Of a stretch of 64,000 bases of DNA, positions 1 through 11,191 are shown one piece after another (within the stretch, counting starts at the first letter, position 1; each line of letters opens with the position of its first letter). This DNA comes from Puccinia triticina. Its lineage: Eukaryota; Basidiomycota; Pucciniomycetes; Pucciniales; Pucciniaceae. The stretch lies in NCBI RefSeq assembly GCF_026914185.1, contig NC_070560.1:8547501-8611500 (forward strand), read 5' to 3'. The position numbers and the translations under genes were made by a program. The notes under the pieces were generated by a model that saw nothing but the letters and a program-made list of their open reading frames with translations, did no database searches and was not told the origin of the DNA.

Positions 1-255
1 GGGGCCACCGTTGAGAGTTTGCCGACGGCCCCACGTGGGACAAAAGACCCACGGCAGGCCAACGTTGGGGAGGCGGCCACGAACGTGGGCCCCACGTGGG
101 GGTTTGCGCCGACGGAGGCCCGCCCGCGGCTCGCGATCACTCCCGCTCGGTGTGACAGCTAAATTTCAGGGCGGGGTCGGGGGGGTTGTCTCGACATCAG
201 GTCCCACGTCAACCCGCGGTTGGCCGCGGTCGGTGGTGTATCACGGGTACGTCCA
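1..255. repeat. GC-rich CCACGTGG-type repeat block
   Basis: A GC-rich tract with repeated palindromic CCACGTGG and ACGTGGG motifs. Similar blocks lie at about 6087-6340 and 7735-8005. An open frame crosses it, but its composition is Arg/Gly/Pro-rich and no domain is recognisable, so I do not call a gene. It is probably the edge of a repeated element that continues left of the window. Confidence 0.45.
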
Positions 256-257
256 AA

Positions 258-335
258 CAGGCCCAGTTTTTTTGCCTGACATTTCAACATCGTGACATCT
301 GCTCAGGCACCAAAACTTTACCAGATGTCACAAGA
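258..335. repeat. Degraded relative of the MITE at 8566-8688
   Basis: Contains TTTTTTTGCCTGACAT, then GTGACATCTG, a TCAGG segment, CCAAAACTT and CAGATGTCACAA, in the same order and spacing as the interior of the MITE at 8566-8688. The terminal GGCCCCGTTTGG repeats are not preserved here, so this is a decayed or partial copy. Confidence 0.5.
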
Positions 336-1079
336 ACCTGAATGGCATCCCTGCTAAGCGAGGCCTCAAATTACCGCCACCAGGTGGCTTCATGAGTTTC
401 GAAGCTTATGTAGACAAGCGAGAACCTCCCATATTTATGTGTGTGGGATAGTGCACCTATGTATTTGATACATGATCTTTAGTGCGAAATCTGATGCCGC
501 TTGCTCGAGGTGGGTGAGATCGCCGGAGGCTCCGGGGCGGAGAAGTTGTATGTACAACTATCTCAAGGCCCACAGGCGTTCTTCCAACACGGTGATATCC
601 AGGTATCGGCGTCGAATCAGTCGATAGCTGTGAGTTGAGTGGCACGGCCTGCTGGTAGAATTTGATTCAAGTAAACAATCGTATAATACATATAAATAGT
701 CCCAAGCCAGTTCATGATGTCGTGAGCAGATGCCAGCTCCACCCTCGCTCCCTCTGCCAACGTCTTTCCCCCCTCCCCCAATACTAATCGTACAGTACTT
801 AATCTCCATCCTCATCACCATCAGCTTTCATCGGCCGAGGGCACTGCTCGCAGGCTGCAGCCAAGGTATGTATGATAACAATCGCGCAGCAACAGGAGTC
901 CAACGGATTTGTTAATCAATCAACCTGATCTCTATCTCTCTTCATCCTCTGTCGCGTCTTGTACGGTCCCTGCAGTCTTGTGCAAGACAGGGAATACCAG
1001 CCCAACCAAGATCCCGTGAAGCACCAGCTTTGCAAGAATTTTATCGATCCCATATCATCGTCCTTCAGGCTTCAAAATC
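336..1079. other. Non-coding stretch upstream of the first gene
   Basis: No convincing coding frame. The last 300 bases are C/T-rich (for example CTCCCTCTGCCAACG), as in promoters and 5' leaders of rust-fungus genes. This may be the promoter or untranslated leader of the gene that follows. Confidence 0.3.
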
Positions 1080-1558
1080 ATGTCGCCCTTAGACAGCTTG
1101 TCCCTTCCTGGCTCTCCTCATGGGCACCGTTCTAACGATGATGACCCGTTCACTTCGATCCCGTCTACTCCGTCTTCCAGCCATCATCAGTCTTCAGCTC
1201 TCCCTTCCGTCCTTGATCCCCAAGCAACTCCGCAACATCGACACCAGACTGGAGCAATTCACCAACCAAGTATCGACTCCCTGCCAGCGCTTTCGCCCCA
1301 TGTTCCCGGTTGGTATCCCTCCACGCCGGGATCATCTGCTGTTGTTGTCATACCTCAGTACTCTGATCGCTCTGATCGCTCTTCCATCATGACATGCAGT
1401 TTGGATGATGGTCAGTCTTTTTTCTCTTCTGTCCCGTCTAGTTATGTACAAGTCTGCTGTTTCCCTCCTAGGAACAGTCCGGCTCTCCGCGCCCGAGAAG
1501 CATGTCGCGCAAACATCATCAATCTGTTCATGTGCCATTTGCGCCATAAATATTCACT
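1080..1558 (+). CDS. Possible upstream Ser/Pro-rich exon(s)
   Basis: An ATG at 1080 opens a 110-codon stretch rich in Ser, Pro, His and Asp that looks coding by composition. It meets a plausible donor (GTCAGT) at 1411 in codon phase 1. A plausible acceptor (CTCCTAG) ends at 1471, and the frame then runs on to a TAA near 1558. The exon at 2255 also begins in phase 1, so this segment could be the true 5' part of the downstream gene. The path from 1411 to 2255 cannot be settled by eye. It could also be a separate small gene or an upstream ORF. No domain recognised. Confidence 0.3.
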
Positions 1559-2101
1559 AAGCTTTGATTTTCGTGACTCATGGCTCTATGTATCAAACTG
1601 CCGAGTAAAGCCTTCAAGTCTTCTCTTCTTTCTTGAGAAATCTTGTTTTAACTCTTGATATTCTTTCCGAGCGATTTTTTTGGATGGCTTGTCGCCGGGC
1701 CTGCCTTCTCCCTTTCAATCTTATCTCTTTGCACCTTTTGGGTTTGTTTTTTGTGAATTCCTCCAGATTCCTCCTCCCACACATTTCTATAATCAACTCA
1801 ATTCTCCCATCGATGTGTCAATCGAACTCTGGCGCTTGAAATTGCCGTCTTGTGCTTTTGTCCCAAAGTCTTGACACCATGCCATTTCGCCTCTTTCCAT
1901 TGCCTCCAAACTCGGTCATAAAATTTCACCTCGACCTAGGGGTCCTTACCAAGTCTCTTTTGCTGCTGGGGATGACGTAGCTCGTTTCTTATGCATCAGC
2001 ATCTCGCCTTTCTTTCCATACTGTCCCGATCCCGCGGTCCCCTTAATTCTCTCCTGGTTCATCAGGCTGTCCGTCTCTCTCTTTCCGGCCCGTTTTGCTT
2101 G

Positions 2102-5100
2102 ATGATTAGATCTGATCTCCGTGAGTATGAGGTCATCTGATTTGAAGCACTTCGTCCCACTGAGTTTTCTACTTCAGCTGAGCTCTGGCTGGCTATCGAC
2201 ATAAATATCTACTCGGCTGTTCCAATCATTTTTCATTCTTTCCTGCCCGTGCAGTCATCCGCTTGATTTTGCGCACTGGCTATCAAAGACGTTGTTTGAG
2301 CATTCCACCTAACCGGCCCTCTGTTATTCTATCCTCCGATCGGACAGGTTTCCTGACTGCCAACCAAACTCCAGTATCAGGGTCCTTCCTTCACCATACT
2401 CAAAGTCGTGTTGCCCTATCCGCCGGGAGCCATACCAGTTCATCTTCCGAAGAGCCAACCGGTCCTATCATTGATCATCGGAATCTTCAGCAGAACCTTT
2501 TAATCTTATCGCCTTCTGCTCGACATTCCGCTTCGTCATCTCCACGGACCTCTCGCACCTCTCATTCATTTGCGTGTTCAGCTTCTAGCAAGATGGTCCA
2601 CGCTGAAGATATGGGTAGCATCAGCGGAAACCATTCCATCAACGCGTAAGTAATCGATTTTTCCTTGATTTTACTTTCGTCCCGGCGATTGTTATCTGCC
2701 CTGGTATTTCCCCATCTTGGCTAGAAAATCTACAACGTTCCCTGCCTAGGTTGAAAACAGATGATAAAACTCAGTTGTAGAGGTTGACGTGAAATTTTGT
2801 TTGTTGATTCTTCAAAATAGAACAAGTGCAGCTTCCCCGGGAGACTTAGGAAGCCAGCCAAACCAAGGTAAACCAATACTCTAGCCCTCGCAACCATGTG
2901 TTTCTTCCTCTCATTTCGTTACCCCAACTGTCGGCTAACAAGACTTCCCAAAACCATCTTGAAAGTGATCGAAGCATCCGACTTACCAGCGCATTCTTAC
3001 ACTAAAAGTCTTCCATCAGCTTGTGACGGCTCAGCAGCTAGCTCCGAGGCGCCAAGTGCCGATGCATTTGCCTATCGTACCATCGGCCCTGCGTTTGTCT
3101 TGAGAACCTATCAGCCAAAAAAATCCTCCGTGGATTCGATCTCTACCACCAGCACGACGCCAGAAAATTCTCCCAAGGATTTTGATAAGCTGGTCCTACC
3201 ACCCCCTTACTCCTGCTGTAGTGACTCGATCTATCCCGAGTCTAGTCTAGTGGGGCCGGATACTATCGACCTCGCGGATATCAAGCCAGCGATGCCTCGC
3301 CTGGAAGTTGATCAACGACTCCCCGAGAGCAACACTGAGCAGCCGTCCATACCAGGTAATAATCTATCTGGGGCCCTTCACTCTCCTCTTGCAGCTTGTG
3401 ATTGACGACTGGGTTGTATTTTCCTAGCTGAGCTGGGTGCAGACTCCACTTTACTGGACTCCGATGAAATCGTTGATTCATACACCTCCGCTCCGGCCCA
3501 TAATTCAATCTTAACAATTGATGAAGTGGAAGCTGTGAGTTCTGGGGAACCAGAGTCTGTTGAGAGCCCGGCTCTTCAACCACCTGCGATTGGGTTGCAA
3601 GGCACCGAAGTATCTGCCCCTAACCCGGGCACCGAAGTATCTGTTCCCAACTCGCAAGAGACCCAATCATCTCTGCCAGACATCCTGCCTAATTCGACGG
3701 AGGGTGCAAGTCACTCTCAGCCGGTCCACCCTCCAGAATTCGACCGAAACTCACCTGCAGAAGTTGCTACCAGCGTCGGTATAACAACACTTCCCCCAAC
3801 GCTTCCGCAGGTAGACGTAATTGGGTGCTCCTTGATGGAAGGGTCAGATGACTTGATCAGGTTTGATAATGGGGACGGTTCGGATGAAAAACGCCCGGGT
3901 GATGACTTGCCGAAGCTTACGCCCGCGGGCGAACAGTCTATAACTTTTTCAGAACTCAGTTCGAATGACACCCTGAATGAGCCAGTAGCTAGTGGTGAAC
4001 CGGTGGTCGTTCAAGCAGAGGGCAATCAGACCATTCTCTCCACTGATGCCTCTGAGAAGAACTTGGTTGGATCGGCTCGGCCTTCTACCAACGATTCTCC
4101 GGCTGAGGCTTGTGCCAACGATTCTCCGGCGGAAGCTACGCCACAAGTGGATGCTGAAGTGACTACCGAAAATAACATTGCCCCAGTCTCTCGTCAGACA
4201 TCGGTGCGGGAGCCCTGTGTGCCCCAGCTATCTCGCGACCTTGAGGCTGATCAACCACCTGTCCCGACTACAGAACTCCCAAATGCTGCGAACGCCCTCA
4301 ATAGCAATGAGCCAGTTGCCTCAGCTAATAATATTCCCCAAGAGTTCACCCCGGATAACAAGGTTGCAGCCACAGTACCGGAAGAATTTCTGATTGTCGC
4401 CGGGCTCAACCCGGAACAAGTGCCATCCTCAAATCATCCAGCTTCCGATAGTACCCCCGTCGCCAACGATGTGAAATCTAGCAAACCTCTCAACCCATCA
4501 CAAGCTACTAATGACCCAGCCAACCCACCCCAAACTGGCGTGTCGAATTTACCGACTGTATCTTTCCCGTCGACACGCCCGGTCGAAGAGAAGCATACCG
4601 CTTGGTCACTCAACCCCACAAACAGGTTGAGCTCCTCGACAGAAATTGTGGACCCATTATTGCGATCGAACATTCTCAACGAGTCTGTTCGAGACACGAA
4701 CCTGGCGGCAGTGGACGAGTCGCAGACAGAACAAATCAAGGCTTCTGCGTCGGCACGCTCCAAGCGTACCCTTCGTGCGCGATCGATTTCCGGATTCTTC
4801 AAATTGAACAGCAAGAAGGATCTCGCAAAAACCGAGTTGGCTCACAGTCCGACGTCGCATTCGATCCATTCCTCGGAGGAGGAGACTCGATCGTTTGGAA
4901 AGAAAGTTCTACCCAAAAGAAAGTCTTTGAGCATGCTCAAGCGCAAGAGCGGGTTCTCATGGATCAGCCGAAACGTCGATGAGCCGGTTCCTCCCCTTCC
5001 CAATAACCTACCAGAACCTATCCCCACAAATGATCAGGCCAAGTCTAAACCCGCCAGTCAAGATGACGAAAAGCTGAATATTGTGGAGTCCGTCGAAAGC

Positions 5101-5608
5101 AATAATCTGAAAAACGAGCATTCGAACCCGGCTTTGATCCATACCCCGGGGAAGCAAGAAAGCAACTCGGAACAAGTGAGCTCCTCTTATTCCAAACCAA
5201 CACAGAGCCATCAGATTATGCTAACTTGTTTCCTTTCCTCGACCTTTGATGAACTGCGTGAAGTCGTTGCTGGCTGATGCGACCAGTCCGACGACAGCCG
5301 AAGGGAAGACAAACAAATCGCCCCGCCAATTCAAAGTATCACTAGCGAAGCGATATTTCCGAAGTGAATCAGCGCGGGTGGAGGCGACGAGCGGACTGGG
5401 GGAAAATCTCGAAGGGCCATTCTCGTCAGTGATCGGCGGGATTGGCTATTCTCCCTCTGCACCTCGGCCGAAAACCTTGAGGAAGAAGAGGACGATGAGC
5501 ACCCATGTGGCGTCGACGCCAGTCTTGAAAGACATCAGGTTCTCCGGATTGATCTCTAAGCTTCTCGGCCGGAAAAGTCATGCGGATGAGATCGTTCAGG
5601 GCGCTTGA
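2102..5608 (+). CDS. Ser/Pro/Glu-rich hypothetical protein, six exons
   Basis: Proposed exons are 2102-2120, 2255-2645, 2821-2867, 2966-3355, 3428-5175 and 5264-5608, giving 979 residues in one continuous frame. Every junction is GT-AG: GTGAGT at 2121, GTAAGT at 2646, GTAAAC at 2868, GTAATA at 3356 and GTGAGC at 5176. CTAAC branch points are visible at 2936 and 5221. The product is low-complexity and acidic, with a short tandem duplication (ANDSPAEA) in the large exon. A basic Ser/Lys/Arg segment follows, including RSISGFFKLNSKK and KSLSMLKRKSGFSW, which resemble short conserved patches in fungal signalling or cytoskeletal proteins. The C-terminal exon is again basic (RPKTLRKKRT, LISKLLGRK). 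I recognise no catalytic domain or family. The start is uncertain: ATG 2102 fits a short first exon, ATG 2593 is an internal alternative, and exons from 1080 are possible. Confidence 0.6.
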
Positions 5609-6086
5609 TTCTTTGTTTCGCACACTCTCCCTCTCTCGTTCAGAGATGTCCCCACTCCTTTGTACACTTACATATAAAAAAATCTCGTCTCTTTTTGTTC
5701 CCTCTTCGTTTATCTTGTTGAAAGTAGACTTCAACCTCCTCGTTGCAAGAAGGCTAACCAAAAGAGAAGAGAAAAAAAAAAGTAAACTAATTGTCGTCTC
5801 ATTCTTGCTCTATTTTAAACCGTCTCTCGTTTTTTGTAGTTCTTCATCTCCACTAAAAATATCCTGAACTACTTAAATTATCCTGTCTTGGGCGTCTGTG
5901 CATATCTTTCTCAGAGAAAACATACTTACACTCCCCAACTTTCCTTAATTCCAATTTTAAATACTAAATTTTCTTGTAAAAATTGAACTCCTCCGTGTGC
6001 GTCAGGCGTTTTGGGCTACACAGCTTGTACCATGACACAATGTTTTCTGTTCGGGCTGTGAGTGTTCCGCGGTATGTATGTAGCCC
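5609..6086. other. AT-rich 3' flank without a gene
   Basis: T-rich and A-rich sequence directly after the stop codon, with AATAAA-like and TTTTGT stretches suited to a 3' end. No coding frame of interest. Confidence 0.3.
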
Positions 6087-6340
6087 AGCATACACGGCGG
6101 GGGTGCTTCCTGGCCCGCGCGTTTGTGGAGACGACGGGATCACTGGCTCTGTGAAATCCACGTGGATTTTACTGCTCCCCCCGTCGTCTCCACCCTCCCG
6201 TGGAAAACCCGCCTGGGATTTCCACGTCATTCCGATGGGGAAAATGACGAGGATTCCACGGCTGCCCCTGGGATCCCGGTGGAAACTGTCCCCGTGAGTT
6301 CCTCGTCGTTCTCAACGACGAGGAACCCACGGATGCCCTT
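6087..6340. repeat. GC-rich foldback block with CCACG motifs
   Basis: Contains an inverted pair GTGGAGACGACGGG / CCCGTCGTCTCCAC and repeated GGATTCCACG, CCACGTGGA and CCGTGGAA motifs. Related sequence is at 7735-8005 and 1-255. It lies just upstream of the transporter remnant. Confidence 0.5.
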
Positions 6341-6470
6341 GCATTGCCGGTGTTAGGTTTATTTCAGTGATATTGGCTGGGTTGTGTGCGTCTTGAAGAC
6401 AATCAACCGCTCCCAAGGGAAGAGACGACTTTATCCCCGGCCTCGCCACCCCGCCCTCTGACCACGAGAT

Positions 6471-7578
6471 GGCCAAGTCTTTCCGGAACCCCAGCCTGAT
6501 GGCCAGCTCATTGATCCGCGTCGCCCTGCCTCAGCGGCTATCTTGGTTGCTGGAATGCTCATCACTGGTCCGTAACCTTATTGATCATCTCCTTTGGCCC
6601 GTCTTACCACAATCATCCTGAAGCTGATGTATTTACAAATCCCACCGCTGGTCTTTTGTTTCTTTCTTCAAAATCATATAGGTTGTTCCAATAGTCTATG
6701 GTCTAAATTTCAAGATCAGCAGTGTGTAGAGTAAGTTCTTGTCTTGAAAATTGAAAACGTTGAATGGCTTCTATGTATAGGTGCGCTTACCGTGGGGCCC
6801 CCTCTTGCTGGTTCCTAGGAACTGTACGAACCCAGACCCAACGACCCACCGAAATTTCGAGCAACTGGTATGGCAAACCTTGAAAATTTTTGTCAGAGAA
6901 GCGTGTTGTATGATAGCCTACTATCTGATCCAATGGATGTCAAGGCTGGCAAGAGGCAGCAAAGAGCTAGGCTACACGCCCATTCCGCGCGACTCAATGG
7001 ACGGACGCTTACAAGAGGAGGAGGAGCAGGAATCCACCCTAGGTGACACTCTCACCCCCGACCAACCTGTCTCGGTATCAGACTCCCTCATCCAGCCTGC
7101 CCATCTCAAATCTCGAGTCTGTCCTGCTTCCGCCCCCCTCGCCCTCCACGGCCCCTCTCCCTCTCCCCTCACTAGCTCTCTTGAACCCGAACTCCTCGTC
7201 AATCAACACAAACCTTCTGTCCTTCAGTTAGTCGGCCTCCAGAAACTGGTCTTCTGGCTGCCCGCCTTGTTCGATATTTGCGGAACAACTGTCAGTGCCC
7301 TCTACACGCCATCTCACTTGTTGTTCATCGCTAACTTGTTCCATGTGCCTTCTTATCGTGTGATTTGTGTTTTCTGTGGGGCCGGGGTGTTTTTTTTATA
7401 GCTCATGAACGCGGGTCTACTGTTCGTCCCAGTCTCAGTCTTCCAAATGATCAGAGGCGCACTGCCAATATGGGTCGGGCTGTTTTTGATCATCTTTCTC
7501 AACCAACACCTGTCTCGAGAGAAGTGGATCAGCCTGACCATCTCATGCTTTTCTTTTACTTCTTGTTTCTCTTTGTGA
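6471..7578 (+). pseudogene. SLC35F6-like transporter gene, 3'-truncated
   Basis: Resembles the SLC35F6 branch of the drug/metabolite transporter superfamily, which are multi-pass membrane proteins. Readable exons: one ending at 6567 (AILVAGMLITG, first membrane segment), 6682-6730 (CSNSLWSKFQDQQCVE), 6819-7290 (NCTNP, FEQLVWQTLK, EACCMIAYYL, then a long hydrophilic loop and LVFWLPALFDICGTT) and 7402-7578 (LLFVPVSVFQMIRGALPIWV, LNQHLSREKWISL). The introns at 6568, 6731 and 7291 are GT-AG and phase-consistent. The protein stops at 7576, soon after SREKWISL, so the last four or so membrane segments are missing; a GC-rich repeat block begins about 150 bases later. At the 5' end the ATG at 6471 is out of frame with the first membrane segment, and TGA precedes that frame. 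I therefore call a decayed copy. Confidence 0.75.
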
Positions 7579-7734
7579 TTTTTTTTCTCTATCAATCCCT
7601 TTTTTTTTGTATGTTTTTACGATGGCTACTTGATATGCAATGCATTGTGTGGTACCCTGGCGTTACCACATTGTGCAATATTACCCGCGGTTTTGATCCG
7701 CTCCACCCCCCCTCCCCCCCGGGTTACCTAACTG

Positions 7735-8005
7735 AACCACATCTTGTGGGTATCACGGCGATTCCTCGGGGAGCCCACGGTTGAAGGACCCGTGATCCAC
7801 CCGTGGGCCCGACCTTCACGTCGTGATCACAGGGAATCCACGGGGATTCCACGCGGAGCCAAAAGCTGCCGTGGAATCCACGGGTGATCCTCCTGGTGGT
7901 GACCCCGTGATTCCCTGGACCTCCAGCCGCTGGTCCGACCTTGCGCGTGGCTACCACGTGGAGTCCTCGTGGAATCCGCGTGATTTCCCCGTGGATGGAC
8001 TCCCC
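7735..8005. repeat. GC-rich CCACGGGG-type repeat block
   Basis: Dense GGGATTCCACG, CCGTGGAATCC and CCACGTGGA motifs on both strands, like 6087-6340. It lies where the lost 3' half of the transporter gene would be expected. Confidence 0.5.
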
Positions 8006-8565
8006 GGGTGTAGATATGAGGGCAAACTTATCAAGCCCCCTTGGAGGGACTTACACCTAAGCGGTGAAAGTTGGCATGGCAGGGAACAAATTTGAGGCTC
8101 AATGGAGGTTTTTTTTTGCATCAGTATTTATACCCCCACGTCATGGTTTTTTTGCATGGTATGTTACACCAAAAGATGGAGAAGAAGCAGGGCTTCATCT
8201 TAATCTTATCCTTATTCCCTCAGCTCTACATTCCTGTTTGTCCGGGTGATCCAAAGGCAAACGTGTACGGACTTGCTCAAAGATACCGCGATGCCATATT
8301 CTCACAAACTCACTGACACACACATGCAGTTTCAATTACAAAGCTCAGTGGAGGACTTCCCTTTGAGTCTGGGAGCCTCCCAGATCTCAATTTACACACC
8401 CAGACTCTTAATTTTTTGTAGAAGGGAAAATGATTTCCTAACCCTACAGCTCATGACTTTCATGTGTACTGATTGTTGATTTGGTAGAGGTGTTAATTTA
8501 GAATTTAGAGGGGCATCTAGAGCTCTCTAAATGCCAATGTGAAGTCATCCAGTATAGGCTACTAA
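8006..8565. other. No gene seen
   Basis: Short open frames only, with no recognisable domain, splice structure or repeat. Confidence 0.3.
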
Positions 8566-8688
8566 GGCCCCGTTTGGAGCCAATATATGAGTTTTTTTGC
8601 CTGACATCCCATGTGACATCTGATCAGGTCCCCCAAAACTTGATCAGATGTCACAAAATTCCGGATTATATCGGCTCCAAACGGGGCC
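8566..8688. mobile_element. Tourist-like MITE, 123 bp, TSD TAA
   Basis: Terminal inverted repeats begin GGCCCCGTTTGGAGCC and end GGCTCCAAACGGGGCC, flanked by TAA on both sides (8563-8565 and 8689-8691). A GGCC..GTTTGG terminus with a 3-bp TWA duplication is the hallmark of PIF/Harbinger (Tourist) elements. It has no coding capacity. The interior is shared with 258-335, and 35133-35293 is a second copy type with the same terminus. Confidence 0.8.
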
Positions 8689-8803
8689 TAAACATGATAT
8701 GTCAGGTGGCTTTCTAAACTCTGAAAGGAAAAAAGATATTGGGGCAGTTTATCGAGCTACTCACTCCTCCCCCCTCAGGAGGAAGTTGAATGGTTTGTTG
8801 CTT

Positions 8804-8852
8804 TGATTCACCAGGGGGGAATGTGTGGCACTTTCTATAGAGTGCCATAATA
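8804..8852. repeat. Dispersed repeat around a TCTAKAGAG palindrome
   Basis: CACCAGGGGGGAATGTGTGG followed by CACTTTCTATAGAGTGCCA. Close relatives are at 9341-9385 on the same strand (ending in CACTCTCTAGAGAGTTCC) and at 21222-21262 inverted. The core is a near-palindrome, so this could be the end of a small foldback element. Confidence 0.45.
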
Positions 8853-9479
8853 TGATTTCTTTCTGTAACGTTCCCAGAAGTAAACTGGTTGTGCATGTGT
8901 AAATCAAGCCTGACTAATGTTCATCTGCTGTTGAACTCATGCTTATGTCTTCTCTAACCAATAAATTAGCTACAAGGAAATTATGTGGCAGATTTGATTT
9001 CAATTGAACCAACCAAAATCCTAGAAGATAGGAGATGAAAGGTAACAAGTATTTGATGTACATCAACAACACAAACAATTTCTTTCATTCTCCTGCACGC
9101 TCTCAATCTGGTTTTGTAAGCCACCAATCACTTTTTGAAGATCACATTTCCCCTTGACTAAGCAGTTAACGCAACCACCATGAACTTCTTTATTTCACGG
9201 GTAAAAACAAGTTCATTATGTGTGGAATTAGGAGAGCATCCAAGCATTTTATTTCTCATCTTCATTAGATTCAAAAACAAAGAGGACTACCTCACATGTT
9301 TTTCTGAAGCCCAGAAAGATTTGGAAATCACAGAAGGAGAAGTCACCAGGGGAGAATTTATCGCACTCTCTAGAGAGTTCCAGACCATATTTTCCTTCTG
9401 GAACCCTGTCTGATATCAGCTGTTTAAGCATGTTTGATTTGGGCTTCAAATAATTTTCTTTTATGTTCAACTCATGAGG

Positions 9480-10335
9480 CTGAACTTTGATCCACTCCAT
9501 GGTGGTCATGCTGCTAATTGGGTTGAAGTTACATCCACTCAATGGTTGGTATACATTGGGATCTTACCCTGACCGTTGTGCCTAGCCATCAAGTAGGGAA
9601 ACCCTACACTTAATGAATGGGGATCACAAAAATCAAATGGAGACACCCTCCCCTCAATGACTGTTGGATGGTGATTGAGTAGAGGGTGTTGCCACTCAAT
9701 GACCAAATATAAATTACTAGTCATTGATCAGTGGAGAGAAATCACCCAGCCCGTGACCAGCTGTCACAGCCATGGAGTGGAGGGATTCTCCACTTGATAA
9801 CCGGTGTTTACTGGCCATCATGTGGAGGTATTATGCACTCAATGACCGGTGTGTATAGGCCATCAGGTGGAGACACCCTCCACTTGATTACATTTCACTA
9901 GGCTGGGAAAATCCCATCTCAACAACCAGTAATAAGTTTTGTTCAGTGAGCCAGGCCTTCCCCTGATTGAATTAACAGGACATACTGTCCATTGCACGGT
10001 GAAATTCCTGACTCAATGGAAAGTACATACTGACCATCCAGCTGGGTGGCCAGTATATAGTGCCTACCACACTCCAAAAGGTGGGCCTCCTGACCAGCAT
10101 GGGCTAGTAATCGGGCTGGGGCCTCCCTGGCTTGATGACCAAGATGTAGTGGTTGTTGTATTTGAGTTTGGGGAAGCCGCGGATTGATGGTGAGGGCATT
10201 ATGGCCTTTGAGTACGGCCTCTCCCAGATCAATGACCAGTTTTGGCTGGTAATTGGGTTGGAGAAGCTCTAGCCCAATGAACAGCACGTACTTGTCATTA
10301 ATCTGGGAACTTACGAGCTCAGGATGCAGTACACA
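9480..10335. repeat. Degenerate tract of GACCGG/CCGGTC hairpin units
   Basis: Roughly 50-60-base units built on CTCAATGACCGGTGTG...GGCCATCAGGTGG, decaying from left to right. The arms match the hairpin arrays at 23810, 39727, 41235, 47618 and 48732. Short open frames here are by-products of the repeat. Confidence 0.55.
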
Positions 10336-10463
10336 CTGGCCGTTGGGTCCAGAAAATACAAGATTGATGACCAGTATTCTGCACTGTTGATTGAGTGGGG
10401 GATTGCCAAGCTTGACGGCGCTTCACAGTGTCCATTAAGTCCATATTACATAAGCCACTGCTC

Positions 10464-10505
10464 AATGTCCACCCTGATGTTCGCGCGAACATCAGGGTGG
10501 ACATT
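10464..10505. repeat. Perfect 42-bp palindrome
   Basis: The 42 bases are identical to their reverse complement without a spacer. One arm reads AATGTCCACCCTGATGTTCGC and the centre is TTCGCGCGAA. It sits just right of the degenerate hairpin tract. Compare the 34-bp palindrome at 45684-45717, which has a similar CGCGCG centre. Confidence 0.9.
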
Positions 10506-10663
10506 TCACCAAAACAAACAACAAGAAAATTGGGAACATGGGGATACTGAGTGGATCCCCCTTTCCACCCTGCCACCGTAGCTGACTTGTGCCCAGCTTG
10601 AAACTCACTGAAAGATTTTTTCCTCCTTCTTTCCACCACATATGTGTGACACTTCAACTACTC

Positions 10664-11183
10664 TAGGGATGGCACTTGGGTAGCCGTTTCAGGGTACCTG
10701 GTACCGCCTGGCGGGTGCGGGGGGTGCCTAGCAGGTACCCGCCAAGCAGTACCAGGTGCGGTACCAGGTGCCTGGCTTTTGTGAAGAAAACATCGGATAC
10801 CCGGGTACCACCCGCCCACACGCATCTAAACCCACCCTATTCTCCACAAGGTTCAGGGGAATTGGTTGGGTGTAACCCAAATACAAGCCCCCTGTCACCC
10901 ATTCCCATCATCAAATCCTCCCAAAAACCATCAATCATGCCCTCTAACCGCAAGTGAAGAAGACAAAATTCATCAGAGATTGCATCTGATATGGCTCACC
11001 ACTTTTTCAAAGTAAATAATTTGTGAGGGAAAGTACTGGTGTTAAACCGCCCCGGGGACCACCAATACCCACCCATACCCGCCCAGGCTGTACCAGGTGC
11101 GGTACCAGGTGCCAACATTTGTTCAAAAATTGACCCAGTACCCGGACCCTCTGCCAGTACCCAGGTCCCAAATGCCATCCCTA
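10664..11183. mobile_element. Non-autonomous hAT-like element, 520 bp
   Basis: Ends are TAGGGATGGCACTTGGG and, inverted, TAGGGATGGCATTTGGG. Flanks are AACTACTC (10656-10663) and AACTACTT (11184-11191), an 8-bp duplication with one mismatch, as expected for hAT. The interior holds several GGTACCAGGTGCGGTACC-type palindromic motifs and no transposase. The TAGRGAT terminus and GGTACC-rich subterminal zone relate it to the larger element at 39577-41849. Confidence 0.75.
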
Positions 11184-11191
11184 AACTACTT

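Noticed and set aside
11..295. 94-codon frame at the left edge
   Set aside because: Arg/Gly/Pro-rich translation of a GC-rich repeat; no homology recognised.
10676..11178. Frames inside the short hAT-like element as a transposase
   Set aside because: Only 60-93 codons, with GGTACC-repeat composition and no DDE or BED features.
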